Assembly (NCBI GenBank): GCA_964250225.1
Contig: CAXUEY010000252.1
Location: forward strand, 1-5,672
Direction: 5' to 3'
Length of the DNA stretch: 5,672 bases
Source of the DNA: Paraktedonobacter sp964250225
GTDB lineage: Bacteria; Chloroflexota; Ktedonobacteria; Ktedonobacterales; Ktedonobacteraceae
Below the pieces are notes generated by a model. It had not been told where the DNA came from. It made no database searches and saw only the letters and a program-made list of their open reading frames with translations. Both the position numbers and the translations under genes were made by a program. Positions within the stretch are counted from its first letter, which is position 1. Every line of letters starts with the position of its first letter. Below, in pieces: positions 5,524 to 5,672 of this stretch.

Positions 5524-5652
5524 ATGAAAACGCAAGACTCGACAGCCATTAGAATAGCACGCGCTCATATAAACGCTTGGAGTCATCATGATTGGGAGAA
5601 GACAAGAGAGCTACTCTCACCAAATGTACACGCTGTGGTAACAACTACGTAG
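5524..5652 (+). CDS. NTF2/SnoaL-like protein start, interrupted by in-frame TAG
   Basis: This reads as only 42 residues, MKTQDSTAIRIARAH onward, ending in HAVVTTT before TAG at 5650-5652. The pattern ARAHINAWSHHDWEKTRELLSPNVHAVV is typical of the first helix pair and strand of small NTF2/SnoaL-like fold proteins, which are normally 110-150 residues, so most of the domain is missing. After the TAG the same frame stays open to the window end as P-M-K-A-T-A, and a CAG-to-TAG change would give TTTQPM, plausible for the family. It may therefore be a pseudogene, a strain-specific nonsense mutation or a base error near a contig end. GGAGGA (5512-5517), 6 bases before the ATG, shows a good start. The base composition is clearly richer in A+T than the amidase gene before it. 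Fold assignment rests on a short segment; function unknown. Confidence 0.6.
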   Translation: MKTQDSTAIRIARAHINAWSHHDWEKTRELLSPNVHAVVTTT

Positions 5653-5672
5653 CCCATGAAGGCTACCGCAGA

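Noticed and set aside
1..5672. tRNA, rRNA, CRISPR array, insertion sequence or phage genes
   Set aside because: No cloverleaf, rRNA-like conserved stretch, regularly spaced repeat, transposase motif or terminal repeat was recognised on either strand.

Overview
The window looks like a piece of a moderately GC-rich bacterial chromosome. The combination of a DUF4397 wall or membrane protein, an ECF sigma factor paired with a membrane-anchored WD40/PD40 propeller, a GH1 glucosidase remnant, a hydroxyquinol-type intradiol dioxygenase, an acetamidase/formamidase and an NTF2/SnoaL-like fragment suggests a large-genome soil Chloroflexota such as a Ktedonobacteria member. That assignment is inference from protein style and gene mix; there is no rRNA or other marker here. 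The first ~50 bases are homopolymer-rich, as raw contig ends often are, so base-level claims at both extremes need care.

Layout. Bases 110-964 (minus) encode a secreted, C-terminally anchored protein with two DUF4397 units. Bases 965-1383 are a 419-base divergent intergenic region with a good sigma70-type promoter reading rightwards and a leader rich in inverted repeats. Bases 1384-2061 (plus) encode an ECF-type sigma factor starting at TTG. It overlaps by 8 bases a gene (2054-3322) for a single-pass membrane protein with a short cytoplasmic N-terminus and about seven PD40/WD40-like repeats outside the cell, a plausible anti-sigma or sensor partner. Bases 3346-3505 (minus) hold the frameshifted C-terminal scrap of a GH1 beta-glucosidase. 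Bases 3526-4386 (minus) encode an intradiol dioxygenase with all four Fe(III) ligands. It is divergent, across 129 bases, from an acetamidase/formamidase family gene (4516-5451, plus). The two genes probably share a control region, where similar sequences lie in mirror arrangement around the two putative promoters. Bases 5524-5652 are the start of an NTF2/SnoaL-like gene that meets an in-frame TAG near the window edge.

How they may work together. The sigma factor and propeller protein are almost certainly co-transcribed and translationally coupled, and form a candidate envelope signalling module. The neighbouring DUF4397 surface protein could be one of its targets, but this is conjecture. The dioxygenase and amide hydrolase are a candidate catabolic pair (aromatic ring cleavage plus amide or formamide hydrolysis), again supported only by shared control-region geometry. 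I found no clear mobile element, CRISPR array, tRNA or rRNA, and no clearly new system. The points most worth a second look are the propeller-coupled sigma pair, the structured leader in front of it, the glucosidase remnant and the interrupted NTF2-like gene.
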